Below, piece by piece: positions 34,825 to 46,780 of a DNA stretch of 64,000 bases. The DNA is from Bettongia penicillata ogilbyi. Lineage: Eukaryota > Chordata > Mammalia > Diprotodontia > Potoroidae. Where the stretch lies: NCBI GenBank assembly GCA_023548195.1, contig JAJHZJ010000578.1, positions 150,867 to 214,866 of the forward strand, read 5' to 3'. Every line of letters begins with the position of its first letter. The first letter of the stretch is position 1. Below the pieces are notes generated by a model. It was given only the letters and a program-made list of their open reading frames with translations. It ran no database searches and was not told the DNA's origin. The translations under genes were made by a program, and so were the position numbers.

Positions 34825-35045
34825 GGCAACTAAGTGGTGCCATAGATAGAGACTTCAGAAAAACATGAGTTCAGATCCAGCCTCAACCACTTACTAACTG
34901 TGGTATCTGGAAAAATCACTCTAGCTCTGCTTATTTCCTAATTTTTAAACTGGAGATAATAATAGCACAAGGTTAAAATGAATTATTTGTCAAGTGTTTT
35001 GAGAATAAACTATTATGAAAGTGCTAGCTGCTTTTATTCCCAGAT
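34825..35045 (+). mobile_element. tRNA-headed SINE, sense
   Basis: 'ggggcaactaagtggtgccatagatagag' head, B-box-like 'gagttcagatcc' (34867), MIR-like 3' end 'actattatgaaagtgc'. Confidence 0.7.
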
Positions 35046-35099
35046 CCCCAGGGTTTGGTTGTGTTCAGTTATTTCAAGAATATTGAGGTATTTTATGAT

Positions 35100-35725
35100 C
35101 ACCTATAGTTACTCTGCTCAAACTGATGTTTCTGGTAATAACCTCCTATTCTTCTAGCTCTATCTGCTTCATTTCCCTTAGTTAAATATAGTCTTCATCA
35201 TCATCATGATCTCCCAATCTACTCTGTTCTCTCAATCCATTACTTTCCTGCTTTCTCTTTCATCTCTTCTTGGTAAAACTATTAGTTACCTGTTAAACTC
35301 TGCCTGTCCTCCACCCTTGAATCTCTTTTTCCATATGTCCAAACATTGTTCACACCCTAACAATCCTCAGCCTCTATCACCACCGTCATCTCCCTTTTCT
35401 TTTGTTTCTACTCTCATGCTGCTAAACAAGTTTAGAAGAAGTTATGCAACCATGCTGACTAGGTTCACTATAAATACATGTTATCTAATTTCAAATGGGC
35501 CCTTGCTACTGAAGAACAATTCTTTCCTGATTAGCAATTATACGTCCCAAACAATCTGCTTCAAACCTTCTTCCTCAAGCTCTGAATGCCTCCCTGATTC
35601 CCTGTCTCCCAGATGTTGTCACTTCTTACTTATTCAGATAACTGGCCATATCCACCATGAGCTCTTCTGTTTCTTTGACTTCACATCTCAATATTCCTAT
35701 ATATTTAACTAACACAAATATTGCT
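35100..35725. other. pyrimidine-rich unassigned DNA
   Basis: A 168-codon frame (35206-35712) is Ser/Leu/Phe/Cys-rich and matches no family I know. It is probably a diverged LINE piece or chance. Confidence 0.35.
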
Positions 35726-36356
35726 GAGCAAAAGTCATTTCCCAATAGCTAAGTGATCAAAAGATACGAACAAGAATATGAAATTGGAAAAGAGGAGTTG
35801 GTAACTATTAACAGAAGAATAATTCTGAATCACTAATAATAAGAGAAATGAAAATCAAAATAACTCTAAGGTTTCATCCCAGACAAATAAAATTCCAAAG
35901 ATTACCAGAGATGAAAATAGTGGATATTTGAGAAACTAGAGAAAGAAAATAAACTATTGATACAACTGTGATTGTCTCAAACATTTGTAAAGTAATTTGA
36001 AATTATGGAAGGAAAATGACAAAAATGTTTATACCCTTTGATCCAATGATCCAGGGCTAAGCATATACACCAAAAAAATCGATTCTGAAAAAGAGATACC
36101 ATGTTCACCAAAATATTTGTAGTCACACGTTTTTGTAGTAACAGAGAATTGTAAACATAGTTGACTCTCTCATGAATTGGAGAAGGGTTATAGTGTTGTG
36201 GTATATGATGACAATGGACCATTACTGTTATATAAAAAATGACTATAATGAATATGAAGAAACATGAGATAGAATGAAAACTGAGGCAAAATTAAGTAGG
36301 CAGACCCGGGAAAACCATAAATCACGTAAATGAAAAAGAGTAACAATAATAAAAAA
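35726..36356 (+). mobile_element. old L1 ORF2 C-terminus, sense
   Basis: Highly diverged but ordered matches to 58330-58930: 'agagaaatgaaaatcaaaataactc', 'tataccctttgatcca', 'gaattggagaagggtt', ending in A-rich text. Confidence 0.65.
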
Positions 36357-36359
36357 ATC

Positions 36360-36885
36360 AAACCTGAATCTACCTTACCTTTCCAGTCTTACCTAACATT
36401 AATTCCCTTCACATGTTCTATATTGCAGCTTACCTGAACTCCACCATCAATTTCTTCCCCTTAGGATCCTTATTTTCCTTTGGGGCTCAATTCAAAGATC
36501 ACCTCTTCCATGAAGTCTTCTCTAACCCCATCCCACTCCCTTCCCTGCAGTGAATCATTTCCTTTTTCTCAATTAATTTGCATTTATTTGTTTTTATATT
36601 TGTAATATTCTACCATTCTCCCAGTAAAATGGAAGAAAACTCTTCAAGGACTGGGGTTGTTTTTAGTTTTTGTACTTTCAAGTACCTTCCTAATTTAGCA
36701 TGAAGGAATGAATGAATAAGAATGTAAGTATTTATCCTATACTACGTCCTGTGGATACAAGAAAAAGGTAACGGTCAGTGTTCAAGGAGTACCTGTTCCG
36801 ATCAGGGAGATAACACATATAGAAGGACTCAGTACCAAGCACAGTATTTTTTGAACACAGTAGGTACTTAATAAATGAGGAATAT
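36360..36885 (+). mobile_element. L2/CR1-clade LINE 3' end, sense, plus a second tail
   Basis: 'acctttccagtcttacctaac', 'catgaagtcttctctaacccc' and 'aactcttcaaggactggggttg' are in order. A second tail lies at 36835-36880. Confidence 0.6.
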
Positions 36886-37412
36886 AATTGAAATATTACC
36901 CTCATTCAAAACCACTTGCTTAAAAATGCTGTTGCTTATTTTTTTTGTAAGCCCACAAGATGCTGAGGTGTTCTGTCACCATCCCTAAGCATGTACCCCA
37001 GCATTTTGGCCTCTATTAAAGCACAGTGTGCTTGGCATGTGCAAATTCATTGGAATGTTGCACCTGAGCACAGGAAATAATCTATAGAATAATATGATTT
37101 TATTGTCCAGCCTTTCCTAAGGTCTTTAGAATGTTCTGAGCCTACAGCCTAGCTTTTGCTCCTATTTAGCATATTTGAATCAGCCTGCTAAGCCAGACAC
37201 TAATCCTCACCGTCCTCATCATCACTATCTCTACTGGTAGAAGGATTCATCTCTAAGTGACTCTCTGGTGGTTGGTTCCTGGCTTCAGACACATCTGACA
37301 GAAGTATTCAGTAACATACTCCCCATCCCAGTAAAGACACAAATTTTTTTTTCTTTTTTCTCTCCAGTGATGTTGGCTTTGGTAAACGTTAACCCCATGG
37401 AAATTATTCAAG

Positions 37413-37416
<4 letters not shown>

Positions 37417-37504
<88 letters not shown>
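37417..37504 (+). repeat. (GA)n microsatellite, about 88 bp
   Basis: Pure GA except one interruption near 37487. Confidence 0.98.
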
Positions 37505-37899
37505 ACCAAAGACAAAACTTTAGGGAACACTCATGTTACAATAACTTGTAACATGTTGTAATATGGATGATGAGCCAGCAAAGGCTTTGGAAAAGCATTA
37601 GTCAGTAAGAGGAGAACTGAGAGAGATTAGTGTCAGGATCCTCACCTAGCTGATTCTAATTGATCGTGACACCACCCCAGGACACCTCTTCTGCTTTCCT
37701 AAATGTCCCTATTCCTTTGGTTCTTTGTGTTGCCTCCCAGCTCACTCTGCTCACTTCAATACTTCTCCATCTCTTTTCCTATCTGGGTAATGAAATCAAA
37801 GGGTTGGACAAATATTTGATCATTTAAGTCAATGCTGGTTTCTTCTGGTCTGAGAGGTGATGTTGCTCTGGCTATCACTAGCACTCTAGAAAAGTCAAT

Positions 37900-37935
37900 G
37901 CGTGTGTGTGTGTGTGTGTGTTGTGTGTGTGTGTG
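37900..37935 (+). repeat. (TG)n microsatellite
   Basis: TG run with one interruption at 37920. Confidence 0.93.
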
Positions 37936-38274
37936 ACAATGAATGCACAGTGTCCTGTGAATAGCCAGGATCATATGTGCTAGATAGCTGTCAGGCCAAT
38001 CCCCTGTCTACTACCACTGTGTTATGGGACCACTTCTCCACCAGACTTTTTTATGTAGGAGTATGATTCATTCTGTCTCAGTTGGCCAAATTTTCCTTTT
38101 GGTCTAGCTGTTGCACTAAACAAGCCTGAGTCAGTCCATTAGTAAAGGGTTTACCAAGATTAAATACTTAATAACATGCAAGCCTCGCACAGTGGCTAGC
38201 TAGGTACCTTTTGGCTAAGGCTACAGGGGTTTGACAATCTTCCTCAATCAGGTCTCATCCCTGCCCTTCTCGTT

Positions 38275-38528
38275 TGTGTGCTTGTTCTTGTCATTTCAGT
38301 TGTATCTGACTCTTTGTGACTCCATTCAGAATTTTCTTCACAAAAATACCAGAGTGATTTGCCATTTCCTTCTCATTTTACAGATGAGGAAAGTGAGGCA
38401 AATGGATGAAGTGACTTGCCCAGGGTCACACAGCTAGTAGATGTCTTAGGCTGGATTTGAATTAAAGAAGATGAATCTTTTGACTCCAGGTCCAGCACTC
38501 TGCCTACTGCACCACCTAGATGCCCCCC
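38275..38528 (-). mobile_element. MAR1-like SINE, antisense
   Basis: Same block order as 25229-25495: 'tgtatctgactctttgtgac', 'gtgatttgccatttcc', 'cagggtcacacagctagtag', 'ctactgcaccacctagatgcc'. Confidence 0.85.
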
Positions 38529-38974
38529 CACTTACTCCCTGCACATCAGAATAACATTCACCTTGGTCAGCTACTAAGCTGCCTTCTATTGGGAATTCAT
38601 TTAGAGTACTGCCTAATTAAGACTGGTTAATCAGCATGGCAAATTTTCAAAGGGCAGCAATAGCAGTTGCTAGCTCCTCTAGACCTCCCAGCTCAAATAA
38701 GTCAAAGGTGTAGTCAGATAGTACAGGTAACTGAAAAGTGTGTGACACTGCTCTCTGCTGTCCTGCAGTGAGATTGCTGTGAACTTTTGGAATTTTGCCT
38801 CCTGGGCCCTGTGTCAGTTATTCACTGTCCAAGTGAAAATTAGATTCATAGACTCTGAGAGCAAAGGGACCTTTGAGAGGGAACTGCCACCTATTGCAGG
38901 GATCTTCTCTACAACATCTCTGACAGATGATTAATAGTTAAACACTTCTAGCGACAGGTAGCTCACTGCTCTGG

Positions 38975-39275
38975 AAAGACAGAGTGTTGCACTGGATGGA
39001 ATGTAGTCATTTGAAGTCAGGAAAGCCTGAGTTCAAATCCTACCACAGATAGTTATGACCTATGAGCCTCAGTTTCTTCAGCTGTAAAAATGATAATAAT
39101 TTTAGTGCCTTGCCCGCAGGGTTGTTGTGAGGTCCAAACAGATAATGTAGGTTAAGTGCTTTGTAAGTATCATATAAATGTCAGCTGTTATTATTGTTTT
39201 GTGGAACACTTAATACTCTTCTCTCCATATATCGGACATACAAAAAGAGCTAAATAAATGCTTGTTAACCTTCTT
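38975..39275 (+). mobile_element. tRNA-headed MIR-like SINE, sense
   Basis: 'ctggatggaatgtagtc' head, B box 'gagttcaaatcc' (39029-39040), MIR-like 'cctcagtttcttcagctgtaaaaatg', 'gggttgttgtgaggtcc'. A short L2-clade tail follows near 39250. Confidence 0.75.
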
Positions 39276-39499
39276 CTTGAAGCTCTAGAATTGCTGGCCT
39301 CTCTTCTTGTTTCTGATTGATGCCCTTCTGTTAGTTCTCAAAGATGCTTTAGAGGTAGATGTAAGAGACATTTGCAGGAATTTTTTTCATGACTTCTGTA
39401 TAAAAGAATAGGAAAATAGAAAACCCAGGAGTCCATACTCTCTGATCCATCCCTGGGATTTAAATGAGTATATATTAATTTGATCCTTGCACATTGCCA

Positions 39500-39710
39500 G
39501 CAAAATTTGACATTTAATTTCATTTGATAAATATTTATTAAACTCCTAATATGTTAGGACACTGTGCTAGATGCTGACTCTATAATGGATCATAGCTCTA
39601 AAACTGGAAGATACTTTAAGGACCATCTAGCCCGTTTCACAGATTAGAAAACTGAAGCTCATGGGAGTTAAGTGACCTGCTCAATGTCACCCAGCTAGTG
39701 TCATAACATA
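39500..39710 (-). mobile_element. MIR/CORE-like SINE text
   Basis: 'tagccgtttcacagattag' type text followed by 'gtgacctgctcaatgtcacccagctag'. Diverged. Confidence 0.5.
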
Positions 39711-39714
39711 AGTA

Positions 39715-39875
39715 CAAAGAAATACAAATACATTTCTAGAATTCATCTCTCATGTCTCATGGGTATCATGGTTACTTGCCTTTTCAATGGGTAAGTGAGG
39801 GACTGAAGGGGTGAGAGAGGATCTGGAATTCAAAAAATGAATGTTAGAAAAAACAAAACACCAAAAAACAGGTCA
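39715..39875 (+). mobile_element. 5'-truncated L1, 3'UTR end only, sense
   Basis: 'ggttacttgccttttcaatggg' then 'gagaggatctggaattcaaaaaatgaatgtt' and an A-rich tail: the L1 3' terminus as at 13950-14035. Confidence 0.65.
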
Positions 39876-40473
39876 GCCCAAACCACAGGAAGTTTCAGGA
39901 TGTGGTATCTAAGCTAAGCCATAAAGGAAATTAGGGATTGTATGAGCCATGGGTGAGGAGGTAATGGATTCTAAAAGAATCCCAAATCCATGTTTAAAGA
40001 AGCTTAACATTTAAATAAAGCCCAGGCCATAAAACCATGAGAACTCCTAAGAGGTCCCAAAGTCTCTTTGTCACTCTTGTGAATACCTCTTTCCTTTCCA
40101 AAGATATGTCTCAAAATCACAAAATATTAAAACTAGAAAAGACAACTGAGTTCTACTCTAACCTCCTCCTTCGCTCCCATTTTACAGAGACACAAAGGGC
40201 CATTGGCCCTTTGGACTACCACTAATTTCTCATAACTTCCTAGTACAGTTCTTGGTCATTCTGTGATGCCTTTCTTCCACGAATAGGGATACTCTTGCAT
40301 ATTTTCTGTAAAGATTGCAAATCTTTACAGGCTAGAATGAATTTAATGAGCAAAAGGTCACCAGTTCTACCCTCATACCCAGAGGACTTTGGATGTGGAT
40401 CATGCCAAATACTCAGTGTTCAAATCATCACCTTCTGAAAGAACTGAATTCTTCAGAGAGAAAGTCTACACAT

Positions 40474-40477
<4 letters not shown>

Positions 40478-40511
<34 letters not shown>
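40478..40511 (+). repeat. (TA)n microsatellite
   Basis: TA run of about 30 bp. Confidence 0.93.
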
Positions 40512-40514
<3 letters not shown>

Positions 40515-41229
40515 GCAAATGTATATAATTTGTTGTTCTATTTGCAGATGGTTATCTAATCTTTAGAAAGAGATATTCTGTTCCATTCTGGGTAACACTT
40601 TGCAGTTCACTTAAACTAATTCATGAAATGAAATATGCAATGCTATTTTACCCTAATTAATTTCATTATAGTCTCTTAAAAACTCAGTCCATTGCATAAA
40701 TTTCCTAAACAGTCCATTATCTCTCTTTAATAGGGCATGAGTGGTTCCTATAGTGATGACACAATGGTAGGATATTGGGACTGAATAAAGTCCCAGAAGT
40801 GCCCCTGAGCCTGGGCTACTGTTTGCATAGGATTTGGAAATAAAAGGAGTGAGGGACAGGAAGAGAAGGGAGGTTCATTTTCTCTTAATAAAGGAAACAT
40901 TTTTCCCTTTCTGGAGAGCACACCAGGGTTTAGCATAGTAGGCATGGCACAGAGTAGGTACTCAATAACTGCTTCTTGATTAACTAACTGTATCTATGGT
41001 TCTTTGGTATAGGAATGGGGTAAAGAATGAAGGAAAGCTATCAGTAGGCATAGAATATTTGCAGATTTGGAAATCTTGAATACTACCCAGCATCTTCCAG
41101 AGAGGGTTGTCTCCTAGAATTGCCTCATCCTGGCCCCTGTAGGACAGAATCACTGCAAATTGGATTTGGTTAATGGTTCCTAGTGATGGTTTTGCTTTTC
41201 TGATGGTTTGGGAATCCTGAAAACAGATA

Positions 41230-41460
41230 TTAGTGAGTATGTTTCCCCTTCATGATGCAAAGCTCACTCATCATCCATTATGGAGCTGCCTCACAGTGAA
41301 CTGTGGTGAATAGAGCTTTAGTGACATTGGTTGCCATGGTAACATCCTGGCCCATAAAGCCAAGTGCCAAAAGGCTATAAGCACTCAGACTCTCCTGGGC
41401 ACCTGTATGACTTGATGGGTGGGTTCATTTGAGAAGAGCCTTTCATAGAAATAGGTTGTA
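41230..41460. promoter_or_regulatory. non-repeat block with palindromic RFX-type X-box
   Basis: GTTGCCATGGTAAC at 41330-41343 is one change from a perfect X-box palindrome, the site bound by RFX factors. An imperfect inverted repeat lies just upstream (TCACAG...CTGTGGTGA, 41291-41309). No transposon was recognised here. The function is inferred from the motif only. Confidence 0.35.
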
Positions 41461-41469
41461 AAAAAAAAA

Positions 41470-41860
41470 CAGCAGAGGCCCTATCTTTCTCTTTGGTATG
41501 CAGGCACATGGGTTAGTTCTGAAGGAATGTGTCAAATCTGTGTTAAATAAATAGCTGGCCCTCAATCGTGTTCCATGCTTTTCTACCTACATATCACTTA
41601 AAGGTTGTGGGTTCAAATCCCACATTCATTGCTTTTGGCTTCTCAGGTCTGTCAGAAAGTCAAAGGTTCAAATTCTGCCTCATGAAGTGCTTTTGTTTTG
41701 ACTACATTGACAAAAATCGTAGGTTAGATAGTCATTCCCATCCTATCTTGTAGAGGTCAAGGGTTTTATACTACATCTTTGATTCTGCTGAGCATTTGAT
41801 AGAGTGTCTTACTTGATATATTCAATCTGTGATCAATGAGTGAAAAATTTTACAAATTTA
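41470..41860. other. unassigned; one tRNA T-arm-like hairpin
   Basis: 41607-41623 is a perfect T-arm shape (5-bp stem GTGGG/CCCAC, loop TTCAAAT). No acceptor, D-arm or anticodon stem could be built, so it is not called a tRNA. Confidence 0.35.
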
Positions 41861-41884
41861 ATATAGCTATTAAAGTAAAAAGTA

Positions 41885-42135
41885 AAGAGAAATCCAGTTG
41901 TGTGCAGCAATAGTAGAAAGAGTGAACACAGAGGATCTCTGTTCTAAACCTAGTTCTGTTGCTTACTTTTTGACTTTAGACAAGCCTCTTAACCTCAGCA
42001 ACCTCATCTATAAAATTAGGGATAAACTAGATGGCCCTTGAGGTCTTTGCTAGCTCTAAATTCATGATCCTGTGAGAGGATGTGGCCTAGTAAAGTCTGG
42101 AAGATCTGGATTCAAATCCCGTCTCTTAAAAAGTG
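41885..42135 (+). mobile_element. MIR-like / tRNA-like SINE pieces, sense
   Basis: 'cctcttaacctcagcaacctcatctataaaattaggg' then 'ctagatggcccttgaggtc'. A B-box-like 'gattcaaatccc' lies at 42110. Confidence 0.55.
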
Positions 42136-42204
42136 TTTTTGTTTCTCATGTTGACAAAATCATAGGTCCTTGATCATTTTTTTCATTCTTTTATCTCTAT
42201 TACT

Positions 42205-42330
42205 ACTGCTACTACCACCACAGCCACCACTGTCACCACTACCACTACTACCACTACCACTACCGCTATTACTATTACTACCACTACTACTACTACTATA
42301 CTACTACTAATACTAATACTAATAATAATA
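42205..42330 (+). repeat. trinucleotide (CAC/TAC/ACT/AAT)n repeat
   Basis: Imperfect triplet array of about 125 bp grading from CCA/CAC units to TAC and then AAT. Confidence 0.93.
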
Positions 42331-42540
42331 GCTAGAATTTATATAGCATTTTACAGTTCGCAAATATTTCTTTTTATCTTTACACAATCCCTGGGAGGGA
42401 AGTATTATTATTATCCTTATTTATAGATGAGGAAACTAAGTCAGTCAGAGGTTAAGGTTAAGTAACTTGCCCAGGGGCACACAGTTGCTAAGTTTCTGAG
42501 GCTTTCCTGAATACAGGTCAAACAACCTATCCACTGACCT
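42330..42540 (-). mobile_element. tRNA/CORE SINE, antisense
   Basis: 'atagctagaatttatatagc', 'atagatgaggaaactaag', 'cttgcccaggggcacacagttg', in antisense order. Confidence 0.7.
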
Positions 42541-44734
42541 ATAAACACTTTGAGGGCAGAGTCTCCATTTTACAGTCTTTGATTCTGCTCAACACATAAC
42601 ACAGTGCCTCATTTAACATGCCAAGTATTTGATGAGTGAATGAATTAATAACTGAACAAATTCACTATAGCTATTTTTCTCTTCCATTTGCTTATTAATT
42701 CTTTTTTCCATTTTTAATATACTGTATTTTTATTTCATTAGATATTTCCAATTACATGTAAAAATCTTTAATATTCATTTTTTTAAATTTTGAGTTCCAG
42801 ATTCTCACCCTCCCTTCCATCATTCCCCCTATCCTTAGAAAAGAAATTTGATATAGGTGATAAAGACAAAGTCATACTGAACTTATTTTCATAACACATG
42901 GTAAAAGAAAATGCAGAGAAAAAATTTTCTAATAAAGGAAGTTTAAAAAAAAGATATATTTCGATCAGTATCCAGGGTCCATCAGTTCTCTCTCTGGAAG
43001 AAGATAGTATTTTTCATCATGGGTCCTTTGGGATTGTCTTGAATGATTGTTTTGATTAGAGTAACTAAGTCTTTCACAGTTGACCACTTTATAACATTGC
43101 TGTTGCTGTGTACAGTGTTCTGGTTGTACTCAGTTCACCTCACTTGGGTTCGTATATGTCTTCCCAGGTTTTTCTGAAACCATCCACCTCATCATTTCTT
43201 ATGCTCTAGTAGTATTCCATCACAATCATATACCACAACTTCCTTAGGCATTCCCCAATGGATGAGAATCCTCTGAATTTCTAATTTTTTGCCATCACAA
43301 AAAGAGCTGCTATAATTATTTTTTGTACAAATAGGTCCTTTTCCCTTTTCTTTTTGCAATTATATAGAACTATAGGTATTCCAGGGTCAAAATGCACATA
43401 AAATTTTATATCTCTGAGGGTGTAACTCCATATTGTTGTCCATAACAGTTGGACCAGTTTACAACTTCACCAATACATTTGTGTTCCAATTTTTTCCATA
43501 TCCACTCCAGCATTTGTCATTTTCCTTTTCTATCCTGTTAGCAGATCTGATAGGTGTAAGGTAGTGACTCAGAGTTGTTGAAATTTGTGTTTCTTTAATA
43601 AATAATGATTTAGAGCATTTTTATGTGACTATTGGTTACTTTGATTTCATCTTCTGTTCATATCCTTTGACCATCTATCAACTAGAGAATGGTTCTTATT
43701 TTTATAAATATGACTCAGTCTATATGATTGAGAAATGAGACCTTTATCAGAGAACTTGCTGTAAAAAAAAATTTCCCCCCCAGTTTCCTGTTTTCCTTCT
43801 AATTTTGACTACATTAGTTTTGTTTGTGCAGAACCTTTTTAATTTCATGTAATCAGAGTCATCCATTTTACTTGCCATGATTCTCCCTATCACGAAGACA
43901 GTTTGGCCATAAATTCTTCCCTTTTCCATAGTTCTGGGAGGTACATTTTTCCATGCTCCTCTGATTTACTTATGGTATCGCTTCTTTATGGCTAAACCAT
44001 TTATCTATTTTGATCTTACCTTGGCATATAGTATGATATGATGATTTTTATTTTTCTTGATTTTGTTGTTTGGTTATTGATTTATTATTCTTTGTTGTTG
44101 ATGATCAATTATGCTGAAAGATTTCCTAATACTGAACCTGCGTTCTTAGTGTAAACTGAGTACTGCATTCTTAGTATAAATTCTACCTGCTCATAGTGTA
44201 TGATCTTTGTGATATAATGCTATAATTTTCTTGTCGATATTTTATTTTAAATTTTTGCATCAATATTCAATAAGAAAATTGGTCTCTATTCTTCTTTTTC
44301 TTTTTGCTCTCCTTGGTCTAGGTATGAAAACCATATTTGTGCCATAAAAAAATTTGGCAGGATTCCTTTTCTAACCCTTTTTTTCAAATACTATCTGTAG
44401 CATTGGCATTAATTACTCCTTAAATGTTTGGAAGAATTTACTTGTAAATCCATCTGGTATTGGGGATTTTTTCTTAGAGAGCTCAATTATTGCTTGTTCA
44501 ATTTATTTTTCTAATCCACCCCTATTAATTTGGGCAGTTTATATTTTTTTGTAATTAGTCATCCAATTCACTTAGATTGCCAATTTTACTGGCATATAAC
44601 TGGGCAAAAGAACTCCTAATAATTTCTTTAATTTAATCTTTATTGGAGGTGCATTCACCCTTTTTTTCATTTGGTACTGGTAATTTTTTTTAAACTAAAT
44701 TGACCAATGATTTTATTTTTTTTATTTTATTTTT

Positions 44735-45760
44735 CATAATGGAACAACCACCACTCTTACTACTTCTCCTTCCTCTTTTTCCTTACCATCACCATCATTA
44801 TCTTCCTCCTCCTCCAGCTCCAGTTCCTGCTGCTGCTGCTTCTTTCCCTCCCACCCCCATCCACTTCCCTTGGAGAAGACCATCCTGATGCCTCTTTTGT
44901 GAAGCAGTGGCTGAGGACTCATCATGGCTGATGGAAAGACAAAGGAAGGAGTCAAGACTGAAAACAATGACATTAATTTGAAGGTAGCAGGGCAAGATAG
45001 TTCTGTGGTGCAATTTAAGATTAAGAAACACATACCACTAAGTAAACTAATGAAAGCCTATTGTGAACGACAGGGTTTGTCAATGAGACAGATCATATTC
45101 TGAATCAATCAATGAAACAGATACACCTGCACAGCTGGAAATTAGGTGTGGGGTAGTCAAGATAGAATTGATGTATTCCAGCACCAGACAGGAGGCACAG
45201 AACTGTGGTCAAAAGGAAAACAATCCATTCACAATTAGAAAACCAAGATTTGGTTCATCCTCATGCTGACTACAGCAGTAGGGTTTTCTCTCTTCTTTGA
45301 TTCCTTTCCACTATTCCTTTATTGTACACAAAGTAACTGATATATAAGTACAGGCATAATGTGTTTTTTTTAATTAAATGGTTAATGGTATGTTTCAATC
45401 AATATCAAATGGAGACAGGGAGGGGAAAAATAAACTGGTTCTGTGAAAAATATCCCTTTTCTCTTTTAATGGCATGCTCATTCAATTTTTATCTTTCTAT
45501 TCCAGTAAATTATTTTGCTCTCACTGTTTAAAAACAAAAACTAATCCTTGCATAATGTTTTTGATTGGATAATTTCAATGTTTTTCTTTTATCATTGTAA
45601 AACTAAGTGTGATTTTATAACTTCTTTTTTATGTTGCCCTTACAAGTAATCTCTGTGTCTCAGTAGGGATAAATTACTATAAAATCATCATATTTTTCCC
45701 TTCAAATAAAACATCTTGTTGTTTAAATAAACTTCTTGTTTAAAATTAACAAAAAAAAAC
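44735..45760 (+). pseudogene. SUMO2: processed SUMO2 pseudogene
   Basis: SUMO2 is a small ubiquitin-like modifier conjugated to lysines of nuclear proteins. From the ATG at 44924 the plus strand reads [23 protein letters not shown], then an intact [20 protein letters not shown] block, with no introns. A small deletion near 45101 then removes part of the RFRFDGQ stretch and brings an immediate stop. The NETDTPAQLE block and a 'FQ..TGG' end survive out of frame to about 45195. The diGly-tail codons are damaged. The long 3' text to 45750 resembles the SUMO2 3'UTR as I know it and ends with an AATAAA near 45725 and an A-run: a cDNA copy made by L1 machinery. The 5' limit is approximate and no TSD was found. 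Confidence 0.88.
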
Positions 45761-46639
45761 ACAACTCCTTGTTTTACTTATTTGTTTCTCTGTTTTTACT
45801 TTGCATTTTATTAATCTCCCATTTGATTTCCAGAGTTTTTATTTTGGTGTTTAATTTGGGGTTTTTAATTTGTTCTTTCTGTAGTTTTTTTAGTTGAATG
45901 CCTAATTCATTGATTTTTCTCTCTTTTATTACACTTAGATAAATAAATTTTCCACAAAGTATTACTTTAGATGCATTCCACAAATTTTGCAATGTTGTCT
46001 CATTGTTGCCCTTCTTTCAAATTATTGTTTCTCTGATTTGTTCTTTGACCTACTTATTCTTTAAGATTAGATTATTTTGCTTCCAACTAATTTTTATTCT
46101 ATGCTTCCATGTTCTTTGTTTAATGTAGTTTTTATTGAATTGTGTTCTAAAAGAAAGACATTTTATATTTCTGTTTTTTGTGAGGTTTTAATTCCTTAAT
46201 ACATAGTCAATTTTTGTGAAGGTGCAATGTGTAGCTGAAAACAGATATGCTTCTTTCTATTACCATTTAGTTTTCTCCAGAGAGATACCATACCTGGCCT
46301 TTCTAAGATTCTATTCTTCTTGACTTCTTTTTCATTAATTTATTTTAAATTTAAATCCTAAAACTTAAAAATACAGTAAGAAAAGAAAAAAACTATTGTA
46401 AACTTAAATACAAAATAAGAAAAGAAAGTATTGTCATGTAGAGCATAACATAGGAAGATTCAAGATACACAGCAATAAATTTCCATTTCAAGGAAGTCTA
46501 TATAATAAATACTACACACTGTGTTCAGAGCTCTCTAGCTTTCCTTCCTTGTAAATTTTCTTTTGTTCTTTACTGTGCACTTTTTACTTTGTTCTGTTTC
46601 CCCCTTCTCCCTCCCCATCCCCAGAAGACTACAATTAAA

Positions 46640-46780
46640 CATGGAGATATATGTGTGTCTATACACGTATATACATACACATATAATATATACACAAATA
46701 TATATATACATACATACATTTATATATACATACACATACTTAGATATCTATAATCATACTCATATACAGATATATACATT
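46640..46780 (+). repeat. TACA/TATA compound microsatellite
   Basis: Degenerate ATAC-rich run inside the old antisense L1. Confidence 0.88.

Noticed and set aside
35206..35712. 168-codon frame considered as a host gene
   Set aside because: Ser/Leu/Phe-rich pyrimidine DNA with no domain, splice context or conservation evidence.
37268..37561. Frame with an Arg-Glu dipeptide repeat
   Set aside because: Encoded by the (GA)n microsatellite.
41560..41680. tRNA gene
   Set aside because: Only a T-arm is present; acceptor, D and anticodon stems cannot be formed.
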